NCBI GenBank assembly: GCA_013299105.1
Contig: JAAFJY010000038.1
Coordinates: forward strand, 1 to 64,000
Reading direction: 5' to 3'
DNA: 64,000 bases
DNA from: Chitinophagales bacterium
GTDB lineage: Bacteria > Bacteroidota > Bacteroidia > Chitinophagales > Saprospiraceae
The notes under the pieces were generated by a model. The model saw only the letters and a list, made by a program, of their open reading frames with translations, made no database searches and had not been told where the DNA came from. Of the stretch, positions 25,080 to 32,209 are shown piece by piece. Position numbers and translations under genes: made by a program. How positions within the stretch are numbered: position 1 is the first letter of the stretch; each line of letters opens with the position of its first letter.

Positions 25080-25150
25080 GTAGAAGTATTACAATGGTAG
25101 TAGGCTTGATTTGGGATCAAGCGGTGTCGGTTCGATTCCGGCCTTCTGCA
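25080..25150 (+). tRNA. tRNA-Pro (TGG)
   Basis: The acceptor GTAGAAG/CTTCTGC pairs in all seven positions, one as T-G. The anticodon stem CTTGA/TCAAG holds loop TTTGGGA (anticodon TGG at 25112-25114). The T arm is GTCGG-TTCGATT-CCGGC. It is compact at 71 nt, with discriminator A and no encoded CCA. Confidence 0.8.
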
Positions 25151-25164
25151 CAGCATTTTCAAAC

Positions 25165-25235
25165 TGCGCCGTAGAATAATGGTAATTCCCTGGACTTTGA
25201 CCCCAGGCATACTGGTTCGATTCCAGTCGGCGTTG
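25165..25235 (+). tRNA. tRNA-Gln (TTG)
   Basis: The acceptor TGCGCCG/CGGCGTT has an unpaired first T-T position and then six pairs. A weak or open first pair and discriminator G are in keeping with tRNA-Gln recognition. The D stem is GAAT/ATTC, the anticodon loop CTTTGAC (TTG) on a CTGG/CCAG stem, and the T arm ACTGG-TTCGATT-CCAGT. It is 71 nt long and lacks CCA. Confidence 0.75.
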
Positions 25236-25250
25236 CAAAATTAAAAACAT

Positions 25251-25324
25251 GCCCTTGTGGTGAAATAGGCAAACACGGCCGTCTCAGAAACGGCATTTTG
25301 TGGGTTCGAGTCCCACCTTGGGTA
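25251..25324 (+). tRNA. tRNA-Leu-like (CAG) without a long variable arm
   Basis: The anticodon stem GCCGT/ACGGC holds loop CTCAGAA (CAG at 25285-25287). The T arm is GTGGG-TTCGAGT-CCCAC. The D region TGGTGAAATAGGCAAACAC resembles bacterial tRNA-Leu. The variable region is only ATTTT, whereas bacterial tRNA-Leu normally has a long arm. The acceptor GCCCTTG/CTTGGGT has two T-T mismatches. It may be a relaxed or pseudo-tRNA, or a specialised one. Confidence 0.65.
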
Positions 25325-25335
25325 CATCTTTTTCT

Positions 25336-25406
25336 AACGCCATCGTTCAATGGAAGGATGCAACTTTGCGAAGGTTGTGATGGTGGTTCGACTCCACTTG
25401 GCGTTA
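25336..25406 (+). tRNA. tRNA-Arg (GCG)
   Basis: The acceptor AACGCCA/TGGCGTT pairs perfectly. The anticodon stem CAACT/GGTTG holds loop TTGCGAA (GCG at 25368-25370), which would read CGC directly. Bacteria mostly read CGN with an ACG anticodon edited to inosine, so GCG is unusual. The T arm is GGTGG-TTCGACT-CCACT. Its last three bases overlap the stop codon of the convergent hydrolase gene. Confidence 0.75.
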
Positions 25407-26297
25407 CACATCAATCAACACTTTTTTCTCCTGGAAAAAGGCCATGAGGCTGCCGACCATGCGCTCGGCGGCCTCTTCTTGTACAAAATGCCCCGCTTCT
25501 TCACAGCGGATGACTTGGGCATCGGGGAATGCTTCAATCCACTTGTCCAACTCGTATTTGGGTACAAAAATGTCTTTCATGCCCCAAAAGATCAGCAATG
25601 GCTTCGACGCCAGTACTTGTTTTTTTTCCCACAAACGCTGCCACCAAGCACCTGCGTTGGCTAGTTCATGCACGAAAGTATAAGCAGCGACCCGTGATTC
25701 GGCATTGGGCAAAGCCATTTTGTAATGTCGATGGATTTCTTTTGTCAGGTATTTTTTGCGATTGCCAAAAGCCATCGGCATAATGAAATTGACGGGGAAG
25801 TTGAGTTTATTGTACAAAAACCGCCCCAAAGCCCCACGATAAAGCTTAATCCCCATAGCATAATGCGGATCAGTATCCAAACGCCACATCCAGCCATTAA
25901 AAATGCTGATTTGAGCCACTTTTTCGGGGTGCTCAATGGCATACGACAGGGCGATGGCCAGGCCAAAATCGTTTCCTACAATATTGAAAGGGGCTTGTAA
26001 GTCCAAATTATTGATGAATTGGGCAAAACGAGCAGCATGGGCCTCAACCGTATAATCTGCATCCTGGGGCTTGTCCGACAAGCCCATGCCCAATAAGTCA
26101 GGTGCAATGCATCGAAAATGAGCCCTCAATGGCTTGATCAAATCCCTCCAGCCAAAAGACCACTCCGGGGTGCCGTGCGAAAAAACAATGACAGGGCCCT
26201 CTCCTTCGTCAACATAATGCATTTGCTGACCATCAATTTCCAGGAAGCGCGATTGGAAAGGGAACAAATCGCGGTTTACCCATTCAAAATTCTGCAT
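25404..26297 (-). CDS. Alpha/beta hydrolase, haloalkane-dehalogenase/epoxide-hydrolase type
   Basis: This 297-aa alpha/beta-fold hydrolase has an HGTPEWSFGWR oxyanion region (residue 41 on), an Asp nucleophile in VGNDFGLAIA (D110) and the catalytic His in CEEAGHFVQEE near the C terminus. The nucleophile type matches haloalkane dehalogenases and epoxide hydrolases, but the halide-binding Asn and Trp positions are Thr and Phe, so dehalogenation is doubtful. The frame stays open upstream; MQNFEWVNRDLF (26297) is the right start, overlapping the TetR gene by 14 bp. Translational coupling and control by that repressor are likely. The stop codon overlaps the tRNA-Arg 3' end. Confidence 0.88.
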   Translation of the reverse strand: MQNFEWVNRDLFPFQSRFLEIDGQQMHYVDEGEGPVIVFSHGTPEWSFGWRDLIKPLRAHFRCIAPDLLGMGLSDKPQDADYTVEAHAARFAQFINNLDLQAPFNIVGNDFGLAIALSYAIEHPEKVAQISIFNGWMWRLDTDPHYAMGIKLYRGALGRFLYNKLNFPVNFIMPMAFGNRKKYLTKEIHRHYKMALPNAESRVAAYTFVHELANAGAWWQRLWEKKQVLASKPLLIFWGMKDIFVPKYELDKWIEAFPDAQVIRCEEAGHFVQEEAAERMVGSLMAFFQEKKVLIDV

Positions 26298-26835
26298 GTT
26301 GATACTTGTTGATGATGAAGTTTTGCATTGCTGCGATTGGATATTGTGCTGGAGTCTGTAGCCAATGCAAGCAGACCCCGTCAATGAGCGCGAACAAAAT
26401 GCGGGCCTCTTCCCTAGGGTTTTTTGCCCCCAAACGTTCAAAATTGAACTGTAAGCCTTGCAAAACAAAGCTGTTTACTTGTTCAATGAGTTCAGCACCA
26501 TTGTACTGGACGCTATTGTGGAAGCGCATCTGGGTGGCGAAACGCCAAAAAACGTGTTCTTTTTGAAATATTTGGAAAGCCGCTTTGATGTGCTCGACAA
26601 TAGCTTGCCGGGGCTCCAGGTCTTGCTGATAAGCCTCCATGCTGCTGGCAATTTGCTCAAATCCCAGCTGCATGATCGCCGTTAATAAACCCACCTTGCT
26701 GTCGTAATGCCTAAAAATCAAGGCTTCGGACACCCCAGCGTGTTGAGCAATTGTTTTGGTCGAAGTGCCATCATAACCTGCTTCACCGAACAATTGCATG
26801 GCACTTTGCAGTATCTTGAGTTTGTTTTCAGTCAT
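26284..26835 (-). CDS. TetR/AcrR-family transcriptional regulator
   Basis: This 183-aa repressor has an N-terminal helix-turn-helix typical of TetR (AMQLFGEAGYDGTSTKTIAQHAGVSEALIFRHY, residues 12-44 in outline) followed by an all-helical ligand-binding domain. Start ATG at 26835. A 20-bp palindrome abuts the start codon (26836-26855), which strongly suggests autoregulation. It overlaps the hydrolase gene downstream and so probably controls it. The inducer is unknown. Confidence 0.93.
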   Translation of the reverse strand: MTENKLKILQSAMQLFGEAGYDGTSTKTIAQHAGVSEALIFRHYDSKVGLLTAIMQLGFEQIASSMEAYQQDLEPRQAIVEHIKAAFQIFQKEHVFWRFATQMRFHNSVQYNGAELIEQVNSFVLQGLQFNFERLGAKNPREEARILFALIDGVCLHWLQTPAQYPIAAMQNFIINKYQHAEF

Positions 26836-26855
26836 GTAAGTAAGTACTTACTCAC
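26836..26855. promoter_or_regulatory. Probable TetR operator
   Basis: GTAAGTAAGTACTTACTCAC is palindromic at nine of ten position pairs, with a perfect 14-bp core AGTAAGTACTTACT. It lies directly before the repressor ATG, where bound protein would block expression of the tetR-hydrolase pair. Confidence 0.7.
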
Positions 26856-26957
26856 AAAAATGAAGCATTTTTCAATACCACGCAAGCGTTGCACGAACTT
26901 TTTTTTCGTTTCACGCTCAAATCAGGTACATCAAGTTTATCTTGCCACAAAAAACAC

Positions 26958-27281
26958 ATGGCTTACTTTATCGAATCACGCGATTTAGCGGAAAGGCAGA
27001 TGGCCCCAGGTATTTTTGGCCGCCCGCTGCACAGTGAGCAGATGACCGTCAATTATGTACGTTTGGAAAAAGGCGCTATCCTGCCTTTGCATCACCACCC
27101 GCATGAGCAAATCACCAATGTTTTGGAAGGCGAATTGGAAATGACGGTAGGGGATGAAACTTACCTGTGCAAGTCGGGTTGCATCGTCGTCATCCCATCC
27201 AACGTGCCCCACCATGCCGTAGCAATCACGGATTGTGAGGTGATCGATGTTTTCAATCCAGTCAGGGAAGATTTGCGCTGA
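26958..27281 (+). CDS. Small cupin-domain protein
   Basis: This 107-aa single-domain cupin has first motif LHHHPHEQITNVLEGELEM, with three or more His and a Glu as metal ligands, and second motif VIPSNVPHHAV. Start at ATG 26958 (MAYFIESRD); residues further upstream in frame do not look like protein. Such stand-alone cupins are often sugar- or small-molecule-binding enzymes, and the substrate cannot be told. It diverges from the TetR gene and precedes the PmoA-like gene by 25 bp, so the two may form an operon. Confidence 0.85.
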   Translation: MAYFIESRDLAERQMAPGIFGRPLHSEQMTVNYVRLEKGAILPLHHHPHEQITNVLEGELEMTVGDETYLCKSGCIVVIPSNVPHHAVAITDCEVIDVFNPVREDLR

Positions 27282-27306
27282 ACACGTCTTTTCAGAAAAT
27301 TGAAAC

Positions 27307-28341
27307 ATGGTTCGTTTACGCTTGCTGCTTATTTTTACTGTAAACACCTTCATTTTGAGCGCCCAAATGCCCAAAATAAGCTTGCGCAATTTGCCACAAG
27401 AACGCAAAGTAGAGGTCTTGGTAGATGGCCAATTGTTCACGGCTTATTGTTATCCGCATGATTCAGTGATGAAAAAACCAGTTTTGTTTCCAGTGGCCAG
27501 CCCCAAAGGCACGATGGTGACACGCGGATACCCTATGCAACCCCGCGACGGCGAAAGGGTGGATCATCCGCACCATGTGGGCGTTTGGCAAAACTATGAA
27601 TCGGTCAATGGATACGATTTTTGGAACAACTCTACGGCCATCAAGGACCGCAGCAAGTATGGGACGATCAAACACGTAGCCATCACCAAAAGCAAGGCCA
27701 AAAATAACCAAGCTCTGATCGAAACCACAGCCGATTGGATCGTCAACGATGGAAAAGGGGCCAAAGTCGCCACCGAAATCACTCAATTCAAATTCCAGGC
27801 CCAGCCCAAGTGGCGCATCATCGACCGCACAACGACCATCAAAGCCCAAAAAGACAGTGTTCACTTGAAAGACGTCAAGGATGGTTTCTTCGCCATTCGG
27901 GTTGCCCGCGAATTGGAGCACCCCAATGACAAAGCCGATTTTTTCACCGACTCCAGGGGCATTGTAACCAAGCTTGAAAAATTGGACAATTCAAGAATCA
28001 CGGGCAATTACCGCAGCAGCGAGGGCATCGAAGGCGAAGCCGTGTGGGGTACCCGCGCCCGCTGGATGAATTTGAGAGGCCGCATTGGCCAGGAAGACAT
28101 TTCAGTGGCCATCATCGATCATCCACAAAACCTGAGCTACCCATCTTACTGGCACGCCAGGGGCTATGGGCTTTTTGCGGTCAATCCGCTCGGTGCCAAG
28201 ATTTTTTCCAACGGCAAGGATGTATTGAATTTTAGCCTGTCCCCTGGGCAGGAAGTCACTTTTCGCTACCGCCTGGTCATTGCCAGTCACCATTTGAGCG
28301 ATGCGGAAATGGAAGCTTTGGCTGCGGAATTTGCAAAATAG
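27307..28341 (+). CDS. Secreted PmoA-like (DUF6807) protein
   Basis: This 344-aa protein has a signal peptide (MVRLRLLLIFTVNTFILSAQ). The mature part carries RDGERVDHPHHVGVWQNYE and NGYDFWNNST, hallmarks of the family labelled PmoA/DUF6807 in Bacteroidota and Planctomycetota. Despite the label there is no evidence for methane oxidation. These proteins occur with carbohydrate-catabolic genes and may act on sugars. It probably acts in the periplasm. A bidirectional terminator follows at 28374-28409. Confidence 0.78.
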   Translation: MVRLRLLLIFTVNTFILSAQMPKISLRNLPQERKVEVLVDGQLFTAYCYPHDSVMKKPVLFPVASPKGTMVTRGYPMQPRDGERVDHPHHVGVWQNYESVNGYDFWNNSTAIKDRSKYGTIKHVAITKSKAKNNQALIETTADWIVNDGKGAKVATEITQFKFQAQPKWRIIDRTTTIKAQKDSVHLKDVKDGFFAIRVARELEHPNDKADFFTDSRGIVTKLEKLDNSRITGNYRSSEGIEGEAVWGTRARWMNLRGRIGQEDISVAIIDHPQNLSYPSYWHARGYGLFAVNPLGAKIFSNGKDVLNFSLSPGQEVTFRYRLVIASHHLSDAEMEALAAEFAK

Positions 28342-28373
28342 GCGATGAATACGCGTAACTGTTTAAATAAACC

Positions 28374-28409
28374 GCAAAAGCCAGCTCCAAAACGGTAGCT
28401 GGCTTTTGC
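28374..28409. terminator. Bidirectional terminator
   Basis: GCAAAAGCCAGCT (28374-28386) and AGCTGGCTTTTGC (28397-28409) form a perfect 13-bp stem with a 10-base loop and A/T-rich flanks. It separates the convergent PmoA-like and CocE-like genes. Confidence 0.88.
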
Positions 28410-28454
28410 TTTTCTCCTCAACTCCATCAACAACTAAACTCCTCAACCAAAAGG

Positions 28455-30356
28455 CTACTTCATCACTTCCACCTCCAATAAACTGGCCTTGCCAGCTTGG
28501 TGGTACACACGTTGGGTAGCTTTGATGTAATCGCTGGGGTTGGCTTGGAAGATATTGGGCACGTATTTTTGTGGATTCAAGTCGATCAATGGGAACCAGG
28601 AGCTTTGCACTTGTACCATCATTCGGTGGCCTTTTTTAAAAGTGTGCATCACATCTTGCAACTTGAACGTAATCGGCGTCAGGGCACCGGGTTTCAGGGG
28701 TTCGGGTTTTTCAAAACTATTTCTGAAACGGCTGCGCATCACCTCGCTGCGCACCATCATTTGATAGCCCGACATGCTGATGCCAGCCGGCGTATAAGGG
28801 CTGTTCTTTTCGTGGCCTGGAAAAACGTCTACAAGTTTCACCACCCAATCCGCATCAGTCCCAGTGCTGCTGACCCAGAGTTTTACGGTGATTTCTCCGC
28901 CCAAAATCAGGTTTTCGGTCAAGGTATCCGTTTCAAAAACCAAAACATCGGGTCTACTGGAGGCAAAACGCTGGTCTTCCGACATGTAATTGCGCGGGGT
29001 GATCTGAAAAGAGCCTGGTACATCAGTGGTGTATGGTACTGGTTTGGCGGGGTCGCTCACATACTGCGAAAAAGAGAGAGGTTTATTGGGCGCGGTAAAA
29101 CCTAATTTTCCGCCTTCCTGCAAGTATAAATTGCGCTTTTCGCTGGTGCCAGTAGGCCATTTGCCAAAAGTTTTCCATTCTTTTGACCCCGTATCGTACA
29201 TGTAAGCCTCGGCTAATCCTGCATCGCTGCTGCCACTGCCTTTGAGGAAATGCTTGAAAAACTTCGCTTCAATTTCTTTTTGGTAAAAAGTGGCCAAGCT
29301 GTCGCCAAAATACAAATGGTGGTGCAAATGATGCCCTTGCTCGTAAGACCAACCGCCGTGCGCAAAAGGCCCCATCACGATGGAGTTAAAAGCTCCAGGG
29401 TTATGCTTTTCGATTTCTTTGTAGGTGGTCAAAGCACCATAGAGGTCTTCGGCGTCAAACCAACCGCCAACTACCAAAAAAGCGTGCTTGAGGTTGCGCA
29501 AATGATCGACGATGCGGCGTTTTTTCCAAAATTCGTCATAGTTGACATGGGCAGTCAGCTCTTGCCAGAAAAAATTCTCCGGACCGTAATACTTACTGGC
29601 ATTTTTCAATGGCCCCAAACGGCGATAAAAATCGTAGGAATCTTGAGTTGGACGATCAAAAAACTTGAACCAATCCTCGCTGGTTGGCTTGTCTTTTTGA
29701 ATGCCAAACAAGGGCGTATTCCACAAATAACCGAGGGTGTAAGCCCCGTTGTGGTGAAAATCGTCAAAAAAGAAGTCGGCAATCGGTGCTTGTGGCGAAG
29801 ATGCTTTCAAGGCCGGATGCGCGTCGATGGCGCTGGCTGAAGTGTAGAATGCCGGATAAGAAATGCCCCACTGCCCCACCTTGCCATTGTGGTTTTTGAC
29901 GTTTTTGAGCAACCAGTCGATGCTGTCGTAGGCATCGGTACTTTCGTCCACATCTCCAGGTTTTTTGTTGGGGATATGGGGCGTCATATTGGTCCATTTG
30001 CCCTCGCTCATGTAGCGCCCGCGCACGTCTTGGTGCACAAAAATGTATTTTTCCCGAACTGCATAAGGCGATGGCCCCAGATCGTTCACTGAATATTGGT
30101 CAACACCATAGGGTCCTACCGAATAACAAGTCCGATTCATCATAATTGGATAAGTATTTTCGGGCGAGGCATCTTTGGGCACATAAACTGCCGTAAAAAG
30201 TTTCACTCCATCCCGCATGGGAATGTTGTACTCATATTTTTGGTAGTTATCTTTGACAAATTGTTCCATCTGCTTCCAAAACTGAGCATTGGCATTTTGA
30301 GCAGAACTGGTTAAAAGCCAGCCAAACAAGATTAGAAAGGTGAAAAACGGTTTCAT
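28455..30356 (-). CDS. Secreted CocE/NonD-family hydrolase (X-Pro dipeptidyl-peptidase S15 type)
   Basis: This 633-aa exported hydrolase has a signal peptide of about 19 residues (LLTSSAQ). The alpha/beta-hydrolase core has nucleophile S166 in GQWGISYPAF, an N-terminal YNIPMRDGVKLFTAVY region and a conserved FAHGGW. A C-terminal jelly-roll (PepX_C-like) domain follows from about residue 400. Members cleave acyl esters, amides or X-Pro peptides; the substrate here is open. Start ATG at 30356. It is convergent with the PmoA-like gene, and repeat copy C lies upstream. Confidence 0.9.
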   Translation of the reverse strand: MKPFFTFLILFGWLLTSSAQNANAQFWKQMEQFVKDNYQKYEYNIPMRDGVKLFTAVYVPKDASPENTYPIMMNRTCYSVGPYGVDQYSVNDLGPSPYAVREKYIFVHQDVRGRYMSEGKWTNMTPHIPNKKPGDVDESTDAYDSIDWLLKNVKNHNGKVGQWGISYPAFYTSASAIDAHPALKASSPQAPIADFFFDDFHHNGAYTLGYLWNTPLFGIQKDKPTSEDWFKFFDRPTQDSYDFYRRLGPLKNASKYYGPENFFWQELTAHVNYDEFWKKRRIVDHLRNLKHAFLVVGGWFDAEDLYGALTTYKEIEKHNPGAFNSIVMGPFAHGGWSYEQGHHLHHHLYFGDSLATFYQKEIEAKFFKHFLKGSGSSDAGLAEAYMYDTGSKEWKTFGKWPTGTSEKRNLYLQEGGKLGFTAPNKPLSFSQYVSDPAKPVPYTTDVPGSFQITPRNYMSEDQRFASSRPDVLVFETDTLTENLILGGEITVKLWVSSTGTDADWVVKLVDVFPGHEKNSPYTPAGISMSGYQMMVRSEVMRSRFRNSFEKPEPLKPGALTPITFKLQDVMHTFKKGHRMMVQVQSSWFPLIDLNPQKYVPNIFQANPSDYIKATQRVYHQAGKASLLEVEVMK

Positions 30357-30376
30357 GTGTTTTTTATCTTTGTGGG

Positions 30377-30515
30377 TAAGGGAGCGTAAAAAAATATGGT
30401 GGACAGGTTTGGGTTTAGTGAAAAAAGAAAAGCAACTGGATGAAAGAAAGTTGTATTCTTTTTTTGCTAAACCTCGAAAACAAAGATGTCCATCTTATTT
30501 TAGCTCAAATACTAA
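30377..30515 (+). mobile_element. Palindromic MITE-like element, copy C
   Basis: It begins TAAGGGAGCGTAAAAAAATA, contains GGTTTAGTGAAAAAAGA and TCTTTTTTTGCTAAACC facing each other, and ends TTATTTTAGCTCAAATACTAA (in two overlapping parts). The ends AAGGTGGAC-like and GTCCATCTT-like also pair. No ORF inside. Confidence 0.9.
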
Positions 30516-30637
30516 ATGAGGTAAAAGTTTGAGTCGCTGGCATTTCGGCCCAAAAAAGCCACTTTTTTGTCTCGAACTACGGACTGTGCTTTTACCAAAT
30601 AGGCTATCAAAATACACTTTTTTTGAAAAATACCAGC

Positions 30638-31156
30638 ATGGACCATCATCAGCAGCGAAAATCATTCAAATATTCTCAGTCCTTCAAAATGATGGGACTC
30701 ATTTTTGCCGGCATTTCGCTTATGCAGTTGCTGGCGTGCAATGTTAATGACCCAACCAAAACCCAAGCCCGGAACCGCAAGATCTCCAGCCAATTGATCC
30801 AGCTCGATTCAATTGAAATGAATGCCTTGTTCTATGGCGATACCACTATTTTGAAAGAATTATTGGTTGAAGATTTCACCTTGGTAGATGAACATGGGAA
30901 AATGCTCAACAAACCTGATTTGTTGGCCAAATTCAGTAAGGGTATGGTCATCGATACCAATACCACTATTTTTGTAGAAAACAGTGAAACCAAAGTGTAT
31001 CAAGATGGTAAATCAGCCATACAAACGGGCATAAAAGTGCAAGAAACCAAGGATCGATATGGATTGATTATTTTCCGCAGCAGATTCACAAATTCTTATA
31101 TCAAAGAGCAGAGCCAATGGTATGTTACAGCTAGCCAATTAACAAGGATAAAATGA
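30638..31156 (+). CDS. DUF4440-like (NTF2-fold) lipoprotein
   Basis: This 172-aa exported protein has lipobox LLAC around residue 31-34 after the hydrophobic stretch MMGLIFAGISLMQ. The mature part fits the SnoaL/NTF2-like DUF4440 fold (ALFYGDTTILKELLVEDFTLVDEHG). Such domains bind small ligands, and no catalytic role can be assigned. The frame opens at a TTG, but the first ATG is 30638; a later ATG pair at 30689 is an alternative closer to the signal sequence. It appears to stand alone. Confidence 0.7.
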   Translation: MDHHQQRKSFKYSQSFKMMGLIFAGISLMQLLACNVNDPTKTQARNRKISSQLIQLDSIEMNALFYGDTTILKELLVEDFTLVDEHGKMLNKPDLLAKFSKGMVIDTNTTIFVENSETKVYQDGKSAIQTGIKVQETKDRYGLIIFRSRFTNSYIKEQSQWYVTASQLTRIK

Positions 31157-31301
31157 TGGTTCTTGCTTCATGAATTGCCGCTTCACTCTGTTCCCACTAT
31201 CCTCCAAAATCTTTCACCAGATTTATACAGATTTTTTTAATTTCGCAAAGCAGTGATTCAGGCATAATTTTTCTACAAACCAATCACAAAAGAACACTAC
31301 T

Positions 31302-31928
31302 ATGGCGTACATCGAAACAGGGATCAATCAACCAGGCATTGTTGAGCTCCTTTTTTACAAAAACAGCACCGGAAATGCTTTGTCAAACTTGGCAAATGCA
31401 CTTTTGCTTGAAAAATCACCGCTTAGTTCTGGCGAACGCGAATTGATCGCTTCCTATGTTTCGTATTTGAATGAATGCGAATTTTGTCACCTGTCTCATT
31501 CAGCTGCGGCCAATGCACACTTGGGTGACAATGGAGAAACGGTGACTTGTATAGTGCAGAACTTTGAAACTGCAAACATTTCAGACAAACTAAAACAACT
31601 GCTGAAAATTGCCGGAAAGGTTCAAAAAAGTGGAAAATTGGTAACCCCGCAAGACATCGAAGTTGCTAAATCGAGCGGGGCTTCCGACGAAGAAATTCAT
31701 GATGCAGTATTAATTGCCGCCGCATTTTGTATGTTCAACAGGTATGTGGATGGCTTGGGAACCACCCCCGCAAAAAAAGAAGAATATGCTGAAATGGGGC
31801 GAAGAATGGCCAAAGGCTATAAAATGCCGCCTAATTTCTTGAAAAAGATAATCCTGAAAATAATGAACCGGAAAACGGATGACGGGGCCGTAGCGTTCAT
31901 GAAAGAAAAGGGGGAAGGGAGTATTTAA
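31302..31928 (+). CDS. Carboxymuconolactone-decarboxylase/AhpD-like peroxidase-related protein
   Basis: This 208-aa cytosolic helical protein has the AhpD core: C59-x-x-C62 in ECEFCHLSHS, with H66 shortly after. These residues serve as a redox relay in alkylhydroperoxidases. It matches the 'peroxidase-related enzyme' branch of the CMD family. The C-terminal tail is Lys/Met-rich. Start ATG at 31302. No partner peroxiredoxin is near, so the electron donor is unknown. Confidence 0.87.
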   Translation: MAYIETGINQPGIVELLFYKNSTGNALSNLANALLLEKSPLSSGERELIASYVSYLNECEFCHLSHSAAANAHLGDNGETVTCIVQNFETANISDKLKQLLKIAGKVQKSGKLVTPQDIEVAKSSGASDEEIHDAVLIAAAFCMFNRYVDGLGTTPAKKEEYAEMGRRMAKGYKMPPNFLKKIILKIMNRKTDDGAVAFMKEKGEGSI

Positions 31929-31977
31929 ATAAAAACATACCCAGGGCGCATATTTTCGTTTTCACTAAAACCCTACT

Positions 31978-32016
31978 GTAGTTGAAATGTTGAAGGGTTG
32001 AAATGTTGAAAAGAGG
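31978..32016. repeat. Short tandem repeat GTTGAA
   Basis: Four imperfect units of (A/G)(G/T)GTTGAA(A/G) follow one another (GTTGAAATG, TTGAAGGG, TTGAAATG, TTGAAAAG). A closely related run occurs at 37003-37049. The rest of 31929-32209 shows only the U32 leader. Confidence 0.5.
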
Positions 32017-32178
32017 TAGCCTAATTGAACTCAAAGCACAGTGGATTTGGGTATTTTATTCATTGTTTGCCCCCTGAAAGGGTAAGTCAGAGGTTTTGAG
32101 CCGCAAGAATTGACAGCTTTTGTCAGTAATGCTTGTAGTTGAACGCCATGAGGCCTCAAAAAGCCAATACTTTTTGCT

Positions 32179-32186
32179 TATCTTTG
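32179..32186 (+). promoter_or_regulatory. Possible -7 box for the U32 gene
   Basis: TATCTTTG matches the Bacteroidota consensus TAnnTTTG exactly and stands 24 bp before the chosen ATG, leaving a short leader. No good -33 TTG at standard spacing is seen. Confidence 0.4.
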
Positions 32187-32209
32187 CGCCCGATTTCACA
32201 GTTTTTGAC

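Noticed and set aside
24905-25406. tRNA array as part of a prophage in this window
   Set aside because: No integrase, capsid, terminase or other phage gene within the window; only the array itself is phage-like.
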